Shown: positions 14,842 through 22,072 of the stretch, in pieces | How positions within the stretch are numbered: the first letter of the stretch is position 1 | Layout: each line of letters opens with the position of its first letter | IMG/VR virus record: IMGVR_UViG_3300049448_000145 | Location: 1-53,681 of that record | Strand: one strand, 5' to 3' | Length of the DNA: 53,681 nt | Source of the DNA: a virus | Translations under genes and position numbers: made by a program | Notes under the pieces: generated by a model | Database searches by the model: none | Seen by the model: only the letters and a program-made list of their open reading frames with translations | What the model was told of the DNA's origin: nothing

Positions 14842-15281
14842 GCGCGGCAGCAGGTGAGAGCGAGAGACCGGCACGGCCGACGGAGTACGCGAAGGGCCAG
14901 CGCTGGAACTGGCGAGACGTGCCACGCTGGACGCACATCACGCTGACCCGGCCATCTCCCAATGGCTGGTACGCGCTAAATGACCGTGGCAATGAAGACG
15001 GCCACTTCGGCTGGTCGATGCTGGAGGAGTGCACCTACCTCGGCGGTCCCTCACCGGCTGTACCCCAGGAGGGGCCCGCGAGGCCGAAGGCTGGGGAGCG
15101 CTGGATTCTCGGCCACTGCGGCTGCGTCGGAGTCACGACCGGCATTGAGGACCGGGGATTCGGCGGCTACGGCCCCGGCTACCGCTTGCAGGAGGAATTC
15201 GCCTGCACGACGCGGCCGAACACGAATCATGTCCTGCTGGCGATGGGATCGAGCGGCGCGTTCGCCCGGCTCCGAGCGTGA
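14838..15281 (+). CDS. Unknown protein sharing its N-terminus with the upstream gene
   Basis: This 147-residue protein begins MSAAAGESE. The start region is a near-perfect copy of that of 14533. Two beta-rich stretches (about 15-70 and 80-145), each with a Trp or Gly core, may be a duplicated small domain. AAAGGAGG precedes the ATG. Function unknown. Confidence 0.55.
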   Translation: MSAAAGESERPARPTEYAKGQRWNWRDVPRWTHITLTRPSPNGWYALNDRGNEDGHFGWSMLEECTYLGGPSPAVPQEGPARPKAGERWILGHCGCVGVTTGIEDRGFGGYGPGYRLQEEFACTTRPNTNHVLLAMGSSGAFARLRA

Positions 15282-15335
15282 CGCCCGCGACGCCGACGCC
15301 GACGAAGCCGCGAGCATGTACCGTCAGTCCGACCA

Positions 15336-15521
15336 GTGCGACCCCCCGAGGCGCTGTCAGGACCGGGCTTGCCCGATGCTTACGGTTACGTCGGGAACAC
15401 GACGGCCCTCCGGGCCATCCCAGGGATGCGAACAGAGCCAGAACCGGCGCAAGAGCCGTGGCGTTGCAGCGTGGATGAGGACCACTGGATTCCAGGGGTC
15501 GGGGAGAGAGGCTGGCGATGA
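15336..15521 (+). CDS. Doubtful small ORF
   Basis: This 61-residue reading (GTG start) ends ...WRCSVDEDHWIPGVGERGWR and overlaps the next ATG by four bases, as real genes here do. There is no good ribosome site. Two other frames (GTG 15278, ATG 15316) are also open here but look less protein-like. The 235 bases between neighbouring genes probably hold one small gene; the frame is uncertain. Confidence 0.35.
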   Translation: MRPPEALSGPGLPDAYGYVGNTTALRAIPGMRTEPEPAQEPWRCSVDEDHWIPGVGERGWR

Positions 15522-16018
15522 TGGCGGTTCGTCCATTGCCGATCAAGACAGCGCTTAAGTTCTGCCGTGCCGTGCATCGGCGGCTGCCCATCGTCGTCGG
15601 CGGAATGTGGTCGCTTGGCCTGGAAGACGGCGAGGCGCTGCGAGGGGTGGCGATTGTCGGCCGCCCGTCTGCGCGGCTGATGGACAACGGGAAGCGCCTG
15701 GAGGTCACTCGCGTGGCCGTGGAGCCCGGCGCGAAGAACGGATGCTCAATGCTCTACGGAGCTGCGTCGAGGGCCGGGAAGGCGATGGGAGCGCGCGACA
15801 TGTTCACATACATCCACGGCGACGAGTTAGGCATTAGCCTCAAAGCCTCTGGTTGGGTTGAGGACAAAGCGCCGACCGACGGCGGGCAATGGTCGCGCAG
15901 CGGTCGCCAGCGCGAACTCGCCATCGACCCGAACCCGAAGCGACGTTGGTGGACACCCTGGTCGGAATACCTACGCGCAGCCACCCCAGGGACAGCGGGT
16001 ACACGGGGGACGCGATGA
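15518..16018 (+). CDS. XF1762-like / GNAT-fold phage protein
   Basis: This 166-residue protein has the series ALKFCRAVHRRLP, GGMWSLGLED, LRGVAIVGRPSAR, LEVTRVAV, NGCSMLYGAASRAGKAMG and SLKASGW, which I recognise from the XF1762 family. These proteins have a GNAT-like acetyltransferase pattern and are common in phages. Substrate unknown; relatives of this fold (Mom) modify DNA bases. The C-terminus ends PGTAGTRGTR, an ending shared with the next gene (GGTAGTRR). Confidence 0.7.
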   Translation: MMAVRPLPIKTALKFCRAVHRRLPIVVGGMWSLGLEDGEALRGVAIVGRPSARLMDNGKRLEVTRVAVEPGAKNGCSMLYGAASRAGKAMGARDMFTYIHGDELGISLKASGWVEDKAPTDGGQWSRSGRQRELAIDPNPKRRWWTPWSEYLRAATPGTAGTRGTR

Positions 16019-16326
16019 ACGAACAATTTTACGGCGCTGAATTGTCGCCCGAAGTCGAAGCCGCACTGGCGGCGTGCGGGCGCGACCGCGTGTTCCACTC
16101 CACCGCTGGGTGGATAGCAATCCGCTGGGAGGAGCCAACGAGGCCGGCCAAGGCCGAATGGCTGACCGTAAAGCCGGAGACGCCAGGGGAAGGCCACGAT
16201 TCTTGCGGCAGGAGGGCGGCGCTCGAATTCGCCAAACGCCTACGCGAAGTGGCAGCCGCCCTCGTTGCTCAGGCTGAATCAATCGAACGACCACTTCTCG
16301 GCGGGACAGCGGGTACACGACGATGA
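16015..16326 (+). CDS. Small unknown protein of the mosaic block
   Basis: This 103-residue protein (MNEQFYGAELSPEVEA...) has a helical tail (FAKRLREVAAALVAQAESIE). Its last codons and the bases after them (16303-16319) repeat 17 bases found at the end of the previous gene (15989-16005), showing a duplicated gene-boundary segment. ATG overlaps the upstream stop. Confidence 0.55.
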   Translation: MNEQFYGAELSPEVEAALAACGRDRVFHSTAGWIAIRWEEPTRPAKAEWLTVKPETPGEGHDSCGRRAALEFAKRLREVAAALVAQAESIERPLLGGTAGTRR

Positions 16327-16502
16327 ACTACGGACCGGTTTCTCCGGAGCGATTGATCCAGGGCTATCTTTCCACCATTGAGCGGCTGGAGCGGACCCTA
16401 AAGCGCTCGCGCGAGGACTTGCGCTTCCGGAAGGCGCTGGATGCGACACCGGACCAGTCGCCGATACGGACCGCCGCTCCACCCGAGGGAGGGAAGCCTT
16501 GA
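16323..16502 (+). CDS. Small coiled-coil protein (59 residues)
   Basis: It reads MNYGPVSPERLIQGYL, then a charged helix (RLERTLKRSREDLRFRKALD), ending in PPEGGKP. The ATG overlaps the previous stop and the TGA overlaps the next gene's TTG start. The segment RFRKALDATP nearly repeats RFRKALEATP of the gene at 12384. Confidence 0.6.
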   Translation: MNYGPVSPERLIQGYLSTIERLERTLKRSREDLRFRKALDATPDQSPIRTAAPPEGGKP

Positions 16503-17107
16503 CGAAACCAGAACACGAAGTGAGCCGCGAGGACGTGCTGGGCGTGGCCTGTCCGGTGTGCACCGCTGCTCCTGGCTCGACGCTCGGCCAAGTCGGTGAG
16601 CCGTGCTGCGACGTCGGCGGGGGGCGCGTGCAGATGGTTTGCATCGCTCGTGTCGAAGCAGCCCGCGCCACTCCCCAGTCGCCCGCCGCGCCCCACGAAT
16701 GCCCGTCATGCGACCTGACCGACATCGCTCGGGCCATCGTTCGCATGATGGAACTGGGCGACTACGGCGAGCGGTGCATTCCGGTGGTCGCGGGCATCCT
16801 TGGCGACTGGCTCGATGACAGCCGCGCCCGCCTTCGCACAGTCGAGCAGGAGAGAGACCGGCTGTTAGGCGTTGTCGACGGCATATTCCAGGACTTCGAA
16901 GACCTGCTGGTAGTCGCGACGAAGGACGTAGACGCCGACGGATTCGTGTCCGCGTACCACTTCAAGACGGGCGCGATCCACCGAATGCTCGGGAAGGTCA
17001 GGCAGCGATACGGCCTCACCACCCCGGTAGCCAGCCCTCCCCAGGGGATACCCGAGGGAGGGACGATGCGCGATTCCTGCGGCTACCCGAAGAAGGATAC
17101 GCCGTAA
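16499..17107 (+). CDS. Protein with N-terminal zinc-finger pattern and coiled coil
   Basis: This 202-residue protein starts at TTG with a strong site GAGGGAGGGA. Residues 18-50 (CPVCTAAPGSTLG...CC...C) resemble the zf-C2H2-like or DpnD/zinc-binding start seen in phage proteins. Residues 70-130 are helical and the end carries the boundary segment SPPQGIPEGG. Unknown role. Confidence 0.55.
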   Translation: MTKPEHEVSREDVLGVACPVCTAAPGSTLGQVGEPCCDVGGGRVQMVCIARVEAARATPQSPAAPHECPSCDLTDIARAIVRMMELGDYGERCIPVVAGILGDWLDDSRARLRTVEQERDRLLGVVDGIFQDFEDLLVVATKDVDADGFVSAYHFKTGAIHRMLGKVRQRYGLTTPVASPPQGIPEGGTMRDSCGYPKKDTP

Positions 17108-17523
17108 TGGCCGGCAACGAGTACGTCCCAGGGCAGGAACCGGACGAGGATACCCGCGCGGACTGGTGGATCGTCGCCGTCGTCGCGCTGATCACGGTCG
17201 CCGCGATCGGATGGGCTGTCGTCGGCTGCTATCCGAAACCGCCGGTCAACCCGCCGAGCTGCGCGGAGGACCCGACCAGCGCTTGGTGCGTTCCGCCGGC
17301 ATTCGCGGCAGCGCCGGACGGCGGCGCGCGCGGCTGCCGATCGGTACGCTTCCGCACGGGTAAAATCATGGCGTCATGCGACGACGATGAGCCGGCCGGC
17401 CCCGGCGTTGATCTGGTGATCGACGCACGCGGTACGACATGGTCAGCCTGTGCGTGGAACGGCTGCGGGCTCAACCCGGGCTGCCGCGCGAAGGTAATGC
17501 GTCAAGACGGCGGCGCGCGATGA
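17107..17523 (+). CDS. Membrane protein with exported Cys-rich domain
   Basis: This 138-residue protein has one transmembrane segment (about 19-42, WWIVAVVALITVAAIGWAVVG) followed by a domain with several cysteines (CAEDP, CRS, CDDD, CAWNGCGLNPGC) that would sit in the periplasm with disulfides. No family recognised. An exported lysogeny or exclusion function is conceivable but unsupported. Confidence 0.55.
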   Translation: MAGNEYVPGQEPDEDTRADWWIVAVVALITVAAIGWAVVGCYPKPPVNPPSCAEDPTSAWCVPPAFAAAPDGGARGCRSVRFRTGKIMASCDDDEPAGPGVDLVIDARGTTWSACAWNGCGLNPGCRAKVMRQDGGAR

Positions 17524-17831
17524 GGGCGAGAGAGACGCTACGGAACGCCGCCAAGCTGATCGAATGCGTGTGGGGCAACGAATGCCGAGAGGCTGGATGC
17601 CGGGCGCACAGCACCGCCGTCGCCCTGAGCGCTCTCGCTGACAGGCTGGATGCGCTGGAACGCGACGTTGGAGACCGCCGACGAGCGCTCAACAACTCGG
17701 TCGGCCTTGGCTTCCTGCGGGTCGACCATGGCGAGGGCGAATCGCAGCACCGGGAAATCGGGACACTCGAAGCCGCGGTGTCCCGCCTCGACGCTGACCT
17801 GGCCCCCACCCCTACAGGAAGGGCGAGATGA
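17520..17831 (+). CDS. Small helical protein related in segments to 13063
   Basis: This 103-residue protein contains ADRLDALERDVGDRRRAL, sharing the ADxLDA helix with the gene at 13063, and ends APTPTGRAR, a boundary type seen repeatedly in the block. CRAH and CREAGC suggest possible metal ligands. ATG overlaps the upstream stop. Function unknown. Confidence 0.55.
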   Translation: MRARETLRNAAKLIECVWGNECREAGCRAHSTAVALSALADRLDALERDVGDRRRALNNSVGLGFLRVDHGEGESQHREIGTLEAAVSRLDADLAPTPTGRAR

Positions 17832-18037
17832 GCGACTACTGGTGGGGGCGCCCTATTGGTGAGCCCGTCCCGCACATCCGCATGCCTCGACGAATCTTCG
17901 TTGATCGAGGCGTGATGGTAATCCCCGCTGGCACGTCAAGCCGCGATGCCGTATTCGCTGTCCTCGACGCTCTTGGCGATGGTGAGCAGTTTGTGATTCG
18001 CGATGAGCGACGCCCGGCACGAAGGGGGACGCCATGA
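17828..18037 (+). CDS. Small unknown protein
   Basis: This 69-residue alpha/beta protein (MSDYWWGRPIGEPV...) contains RRIFVDRGVMVIPAG, two likely strands, then a helix (SRDAVFAVLDALGD). CAGGAAGGG precedes the ATG. Not identified. Confidence 0.55.
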   Translation: MSDYWWGRPIGEPVPHIRMPRRIFVDRGVMVIPAGTSSRDAVFAVLDALGDGEQFVIRDERRPARRGTP

Positions 18038-18276
18038 GTGACCCGCATCCAGAAGACTTCGCGGTCAACCTGTACTTCGAGGCGATGGACCGGCTCAAGG
18101 CCGACCTCGCCACCCTGCGCGCCACTCACGCCCGTGCGATGGAATTGCTGGAACGCTCCGCCAAGGTCATGCGCGAGTGGACCGGATACGACGTGTGGAA
18201 GCCGCTGCACGACGAAATCGCCGCCTTCCTCACCCCGCTCCCGCCAACAGCCCAACCCGCCCCAGGTAAGCCGTGA
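18034..18276 (+). CDS. Small helical protein
   Basis: This 80-residue protein has a long central helix (AMDRLKADLATLRATHARAM) and a proline-rich end (PLPPTAQPAPGKP). The helix again contains the LATLRA-type heptads common in this block. ATG overlaps the upstream stop. Function unknown. Confidence 0.55.
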   Translation: MSDPHPEDFAVNLYFEAMDRLKADLATLRATHARAMELLERSAKVMREWTGYDVWKPLHDEIAAFLTPLPPTAQPAPGKP

Positions 18277-18545
18277 GGGAGCGTCCCGTTTCGATCGCGC
18301 TGGCGTACGACTGGAGCGAGGTCTTTGCCTGGATGGTCCGGGAGCTCCGACGGCGGCGCGGTGATCCGATGTCGCCACCGCCGCGGCCGAAGGTCCACGT
18401 GCTCGAGGCCGACAGCGCGGGCGGCGTGCACGAACGGATCAGCGACCAACCGGCGGGCGTCTGGTCAACGTGGGATCAGGATTGGTTGCCGGCTCGAGTA
18501 ACGCAAGCAAAAGGGAATCGCAAAGCAGGACGGAAATCCAGGTAA
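18273..18545 (+). CDS. Small basic protein, last gene of the mosaic block
   Basis: This 90-residue protein starts at GTG overlapping the previous stop and ends in a strongly basic tail (KGNRKAGRKSR). Not recognised. About 80 bases without a gene follow (18546-18624). Confidence 0.5.
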   Translation: MRERPVSIALAYDWSEVFAWMVRELRRRRGDPMSPPPRPKVHVLEADSAGGVHERISDQPAGVWSTWDQDWLPARVTQAKGNRKAGRKSR

Positions 18546-18624
18546 GCACGGTTACGAAACCATTCGGTCGGGAACGGATCGCCCGGCCTCAGCCGCACCA
18601 CTGCTTTCCGGGGGGAATTGCAGC

Positions 18625-18738
18625 ATGGGTCACGGTTTCATCACCGACCGTTTCAATGGTCACGCTGAACGTCTGAGCGCCCACGAATATCTGACGCGCA
18701 CATTCGGGGTTTTCCCCGAAACTGGGCGCGTCAAATGA
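18625..18738 (+). CDS. Tiny ORF (37 residues) coupled to the integrase
   Basis: It reads MGHGFITDRFNGHAERLSAH and ends GVFPETGRVK. A strong GGGGGAA site sits eight bases before the ATG, and the stop overlaps the integrase ATG (ATGA). The coupling makes translation likely; it could be a leader that tunes integrase synthesis or a very small excisionase. Both ideas rest on position only. Confidence 0.5.
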   Translation: MGHGFITDRFNGHAERLSAHEYLTRTFGVFPETGRVK

Positions 18739-19706
18739 CGGCGGAGCCGGCGAGGATCAAGGTGCGCGAGATGTTTGAGCGCTGGGAAAAGGTCCGCAAG
18801 TTCACGCGATCGTGGCGACTGGAGCGCGCGCGGCTGGAGCCGTTCGTGCGCCTGGCCGGTCACCGCTGGGCCGACGAGATCACACCCGACGCGTGGTCGG
18901 ACCTCAGGTCAATTCGGATGTATGAGGCAAGCCCGCGCACGGGAAAGAGAGTCTCGGCCGCTACGCTCGACACTGAGCTTTTGCGAGCGAAGCAGATGTA
19001 TCGGTGGGCCATCGTCGCAGGCGTTCTCGGCAACAACCCGATCGCCGCCGCTCAAGGCGCTGGAGTTCGTACCGCGCGCGAAACCTGGCTCACCTGGGAG
19101 CAGGTTGAGACGCTGCTACATACGGCTCGCCCGAATCCGTTCCTTCACGCCGGTATTCTCGTCGCCGTCTCGACCGGGTTGCGCATCTCCGAGATGCTCA
19201 CGCTGCGGCACGACCGGATCGCAGGCAACGGCCAGCTCACCATCAACAGCGCCCAGACCAAGAGCAAGCGAAAGCGAATCGTGGCGCTCACCCCGCGCGC
19301 CTTGGAGTACGTCAACGCGCTCCCACGTCACGGGGCCTCGCCGTTCGTGTTCTGGAGCAAGCAGACGGGCCGTGCGCTGCACCCGAGCACGATCGAACTG
19401 TGGTTCCGCGCCGCGGTGGAGAAGTGCGGCCTGGACGCGGTCTGCGCGTTTGGCGACAAGCGACTGCGGTGGCACGACCTGAGACACACGCACGCCAGCC
19501 TGGCCGACGCTGCGGGTATCAGCCTCAAGAGCCTCCGGGACCAGCTTGGTCACGCCGACAGCCGGACGACCGAGCGGTATATGCATCGCGAGCAGGAAGA
19601 CCGCGCGCTTGAGATCGCCGCCGCAATGGATCGGCGGCCGGCGAAGAAGGCGCCCGCAACTAGTGAAAGCGAAAGCACTTCAAAGAAACTGGAAAACTAT
19701 TCTTGA
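18735..19706 (+). CDS. int: Tyrosine recombinase / phage integrase
   Basis: In this 323-residue protein the N-terminal SAM-like core-binding part (about 8-100) precedes a catalytic domain with R150 (STGLRISE), a basic strand near 175-180, H247-xx-R250 (HDLRHTHAS), H273 (LGHADSRTT) and the nucleophile Y282 (ERYMH). All catalytic residues are present. It shows that the phage can lysogenise. No arm-binding domain is evident at the N-terminus. Confidence 0.92.
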   Translation: MTAEPARIKVREMFERWEKVRKFTRSWRLERARLEPFVRLAGHRWADEITPDAWSDLRSIRMYEASPRTGKRVSAATLDTELLRAKQMYRWAIVAGVLGNNPIAAAQGAGVRTARETWLTWEQVETLLHTARPNPFLHAGILVAVSTGLRISEMLTLRHDRIAGNGQLTINSAQTKSKRKRIVALTPRALEYVNALPRHGASPFVFWSKQTGRALHPSTIELWFRAAVEKCGLDAVCAFGDKRLRWHDLRHTHASLADAAGISLKSLRDQLGHADSRTTERYMHREQEDRALEIAAAMDRRPAKKAPATSESESTSKKLENYS

Positions 19707-19866
19707 CGGTCGAGGTCGTTTGGTAGCACATGAACGTCGGGCATCATGGGAACTGAGCGACAGAGTCGGACGACGAGCGCCGCCGCCTTCATGGTGCCCA
19801 ACCTGCGGATTGCTGTGTTCGTCGTTCGTCTCTAGCGCTCGTTTTTTTGTGAGAGGAGTCCTGGAC
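19707..19866. other. Gene-free stretch after integrase; candidate attP zone and weak terminator
   Basis: These 160 bases hold no ORF I would support. ACGAGCGC (19773-19780) is the exact inverse of GCGCTCGT (19835-19842), and the right arm runs into seven T (19842-19848), which could act as a terminator although the loop of about 54 bases is long. Lying beside int, this is the expected place for attP, but no core can be defined without the host sequence. Confidence 0.35.
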
Positions 19867-20061
19867 ATGCCGCACTTGTCGAGAACAGGCGACGCAACAC
19901 GCCGACGCAAAGGGGTTATCGCAAATTCAGGAGTAACCCCTAGGCCTACACGGCCGGGACTGAAGGTGGTCACGGCCCTCCGCGCCGGCGGCATCGACTG
20001 GGGCCAGCACAAGGGCGCGCACGGGAAGCTCAAGGCGCTGGTCGCGGGGCGGGCGTCGTGA
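19867..20061 (+). CDS. Small basic protein
   Basis: This 64-residue protein (MPHLSRTGDATRRRKG...) starts at ATG 19867, chosen for the AGGAG eight bases upstream. Its basic N-terminal half and short helical end (HGKLKALVAGRAS) suggest nucleic-acid contact. Not identified. Confidence 0.55.
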   Translation: MPHLSRTGDATRRRKGVIANSGVTPRPTRPGLKVVTALRAGGIDWGQHKGAHGKLKALVAGRAS

Positions 20062-20276
20062 AGCGCCTCGTCTTCCACGGCGAGGCCAACGTCGTCAGGT
20101 TCACGCCGACGGCCGACGGCGGTCTTGACGTTGACATCTTTCAGCGTGACGGGCTGTCGGGTGTGACGCTGGAACCCGCCGAGCGGGCCGAACTTGCGCG
20201 GGAGCTGGCCAAGCCGGTGAAGCGAAAGGCGGGCAAGAAGCTGGCTCGAAACGCTCGCCTCCAAGGTCAGACGTGA
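20058..20276 (+). CDS. Small unknown protein with basic tail
   Basis: This 72-residue protein has two strands (KRLVFHGEANVVRFTP, GLDVDIFQ), then a helix and a Lys/Arg tail (KRKAGKKLARNARLQ). GTG start overlapping the upstream stop. No family recognised. Confidence 0.55.
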   Translation: MKRLVFHGEANVVRFTPTADGGLDVDIFQRDGLSGVTLEPAERAELARELAKPVKRKAGKKLARNARLQGQT

Positions 20277-20827
20277 ACGGCGAGCCGATCCGTCCCTGCC
20301 CGAAGCTGATGAAAGTCGAGCGCGAGCCGCGCCGGCTGCAGCATATGTCCGCCAAGCGCGCAGCCCGCATCGCCGCGGGCGAGGAACGCCACGGCATGAA
20401 GCGCTCGTTCATGGTGCCGAAGGCGCCGCGGCGCCTGTCACATCCAGACTACGACGCTGGCCGCGAGGAATATGCACGCCGCCAGATGTGTGTTGGCCTC
20501 GCCGCCTTTCCCGCTCACGTCTGCGTCGGCGTCAACGAGGCGAGCCACGAGCGCAACCCGCAAGGCGGCATGCCGACGGGGACAGGTCGCAAGGAACCGT
20601 CGCGGCTGACGGTGCCTAAGTGCTCGCAACTTCACCGCGACTGGACCCGCACCGAGGGGCCGTTCGAAGGCTGGCCGAACGACGCCCGCCACGAATGGAT
20701 GCTGGCGCGCACTGACGAGACCAATGTCGGCTGGGACGCGCTGCCGACGGAACAGAAGGATTGGTACCGAGGGCAGGCCGGGATCCGAAAGGCGCAGTAC
20801 CGCGAAGCGATGCGAGGGCTCGGATGA
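20273..20827 (+). CDS. DUF968/HNH-like protein
   Basis: In this 184-residue protein the central part (CVGLAAFPAHVCVGV, EASHERNPQGG, SRLTVPKCSQLHRDW) matches the layout of DUF968/Nin-type HNH relatives, with Cys and His ligands and a DW box. The C-terminus (LPTEQKDWYRGQAG) is helical. Such proteins take part in phage replication or recombination. Active-site completeness is unclear. Confidence 0.6.
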   Translation: MNGEPIRPCPKLMKVEREPRRLQHMSAKRAARIAAGEERHGMKRSFMVPKAPRRLSHPDYDAGREEYARRQMCVGLAAFPAHVCVGVNEASHERNPQGGMPTGTGRKEPSRLTVPKCSQLHRDWTRTEGPFEGWPNDARHEWMLARTDETNVGWDALPTEQKDWYRGQAGIRKAQYREAMRGLG

Positions 20828-20937
20828 TGCCCTGCCAGTACATCACCAAGCGGTCTTCGGCTGGTCGCAAGTGCGTGAAGGTTGTCCGGTGCTGCGCGCC
20901 GGGTAAGCGGGCCGGGGGGCAACGTGCTTTGCGCTGA
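20824..20937 (+). CDS. Tiny Cys-rich ORF (37 residues)
   Basis: It reads MMPCQYITKRSSAGRKCVKV and continues to VVRCCAPGKRAGG, with four cysteines and many basic residues. It overlaps the previous stop (ATGA) and leads to the DnaA-like gene. Possibly a small zinc-binding protein; coding status rests on position and composition. Confidence 0.45.
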   Translation: MMPCQYITKRSSAGRKCVKVVRCCAPGKRAGGQRALR

Positions 20938-21002
20938 CCACTTTCCCAAGGTGGTTGGATGACCACCGGCGCTACCGCACGGAAACCGAAGTCGGTGCGC
21001 GC

Positions 21003-21509
21003 GTGACCCTACCTCTCGACGTCGAGCTGGCCGAAACGTTCGCCTTCCACTGGAACGATCGCCTCGCCCACCTGCCCGCCTCCGAGCGTCTCCCCGCCGT
21101 CATGGCTGTCATCCGCCGGGCCCTAGTGCCGGGTTCCGATGAAGGCACCGCCCCAGGCCGCAGGCGAGGCACAGCGACGAGCAAGGACCGGGAGGCTCTC
21201 AAGCTGCGTCCCGCCGTCGAACGCCTCTCCCTGGCTCTCGGGTACAGCTACGAGGCCATCTGTGCGGACGACCGGAGCGCCGGGGTTAAGGACGCGAGAC
21301 ACCGGGTTGTCTGGGCCCTGTGCCGGGTCCTTGGGGCGAGTAGGACGATGTGCGGCCTAGCCGTCGGTGGGCGGGATCACTCGACGGCGATCCACTCGAT
21401 TCGGATCGTCGACAAGCTGGTAGCGGGACAGCCCGAGCTCGCGGAATTCCTGACGGCGGTGGCGCGCGGCGACGAGATGGCGCTGCGGCGGATGAGGGCG
21501 GTCGGATGA
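21003..21509 (+). CDS. DnaA domain IV-like DNA-binding protein
   Basis: In this 168-residue protein residues 65-140 match the C-terminal DnaA domain, ending in VGGRDHSTAIHS (121-132), the signature that reads DnaA boxes (GGRDHTTV in DnaA). There is no ATPase domain. I chose GTG 21003, which overlaps the stop of a 15-codon ORF (20959-21006) that has its own AAGGTGG site; TTG 20955 is a longer option. It probably binds the phage origin or competes with host DnaA. Confidence 0.8.
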   Translation: MTLPLDVELAETFAFHWNDRLAHLPASERLPAVMAVIRRALVPGSDEGTAPGRRRGTATSKDREALKLRPAVERLSLALGYSYEAICADDRSAGVKDARHRVVWALCRVLGASRTMCGLAVGGRDHSTAIHSIRIVDKLVAGQPELAEFLTAVARGDEMALRRMRAVG

Positions 21510-22072
21510 TGGCGTTCTCTTCTTACGTTGAGATGCTGAAGGATCCCCGCTGGCAAAAGCGGCGCCTGGACATCTTGAATCGCGATGAGTTCACGTGCAC
21601 CGAATGCGGCTGCACAACCAAGACATTGCACGTTCATCATCGCTACTACCTGCGCGGGAAGAAGCCATGGGAGTACGACGACGACGCTCTTACGACGCTC
21701 TGTGAAGATTGCCACGACGTCATCACAGAGATCACCGGATCGCTGAAGCCTCAACTTGGACGGTTGAGTTCTGTCCAGCTGGCGGCGGTGTCCGGCTTTG
21801 CGCTGGGAGTCGAACTTTCTGGGCTCATGTTCACCGGCCCTTTGAAGGCTTCGATTGCGGTGCCGTTCGCTGCTGATTCCCTGGAGGCTTCTGGGCTCGC
21901 GGCTGGATTGGGGATTTCGCGCGACGATATCGATGCCCTGGCAGGCCGCGGTCCGCTGACGGCGGAAGGCATCATCGAGCTGGCTGAAACTCGCGCGCAG
22001 GATCACGCGCGCCGGCTGATCGAACACGGTCGTTTCTCTGTTGAGGGGTACTACGAGGACACGCTTTCGTGA
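21506..22072 (+). CDS. HNH endonuclease
   Basis: This 188-residue protein has a classic HNH core: CTEC (C31, C34), LHVHHRYY, W55 and CEDCHDVI (C66, C69, H70), preceded by DPRWQKRRLDILNRD. The C-terminal 110 residues are helical and not recognised. ATG overlaps the upstream stop (ATGATG). It may be a free-standing nuclease carried by the replication cluster. Confidence 0.82.
   Translation: MMAFSSYVEMLKDPRWQKRRLDILNRDEFTCTECGCTTKTLHVHHRYYLRGKKPWEYDDDALTTLCEDCHDVITEITGSLKPQLGRLSSVQLAAVSGFALGVELSGLMFTGPLKASIAVPFAADSLEASGLAAGLGISRDDIDALAGRGPLTAEGIIELAETRAQDHARRLIEHGRFSVEGYYEDTLS

Noticed and set aside
13928-15034. Leftward ORF of 368 codons with a YPSP/DPYP repeat
   Set aside because: Another antisense reading of the same minisatellite; the plus-strand frames contain the recognisable domains.
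12000-18600. CRISPR array
   Set aside because: Repeats here are coding segments with irregular spacing and few copies; no array of uniform repeats and spacers exists in the window.
19718-19794. Leftward mini-ORF after integrase (MKAAALVVRLCRS...)
   Set aside because: No ribosome site and no conserved features; random open frame in the gene-free stretch.
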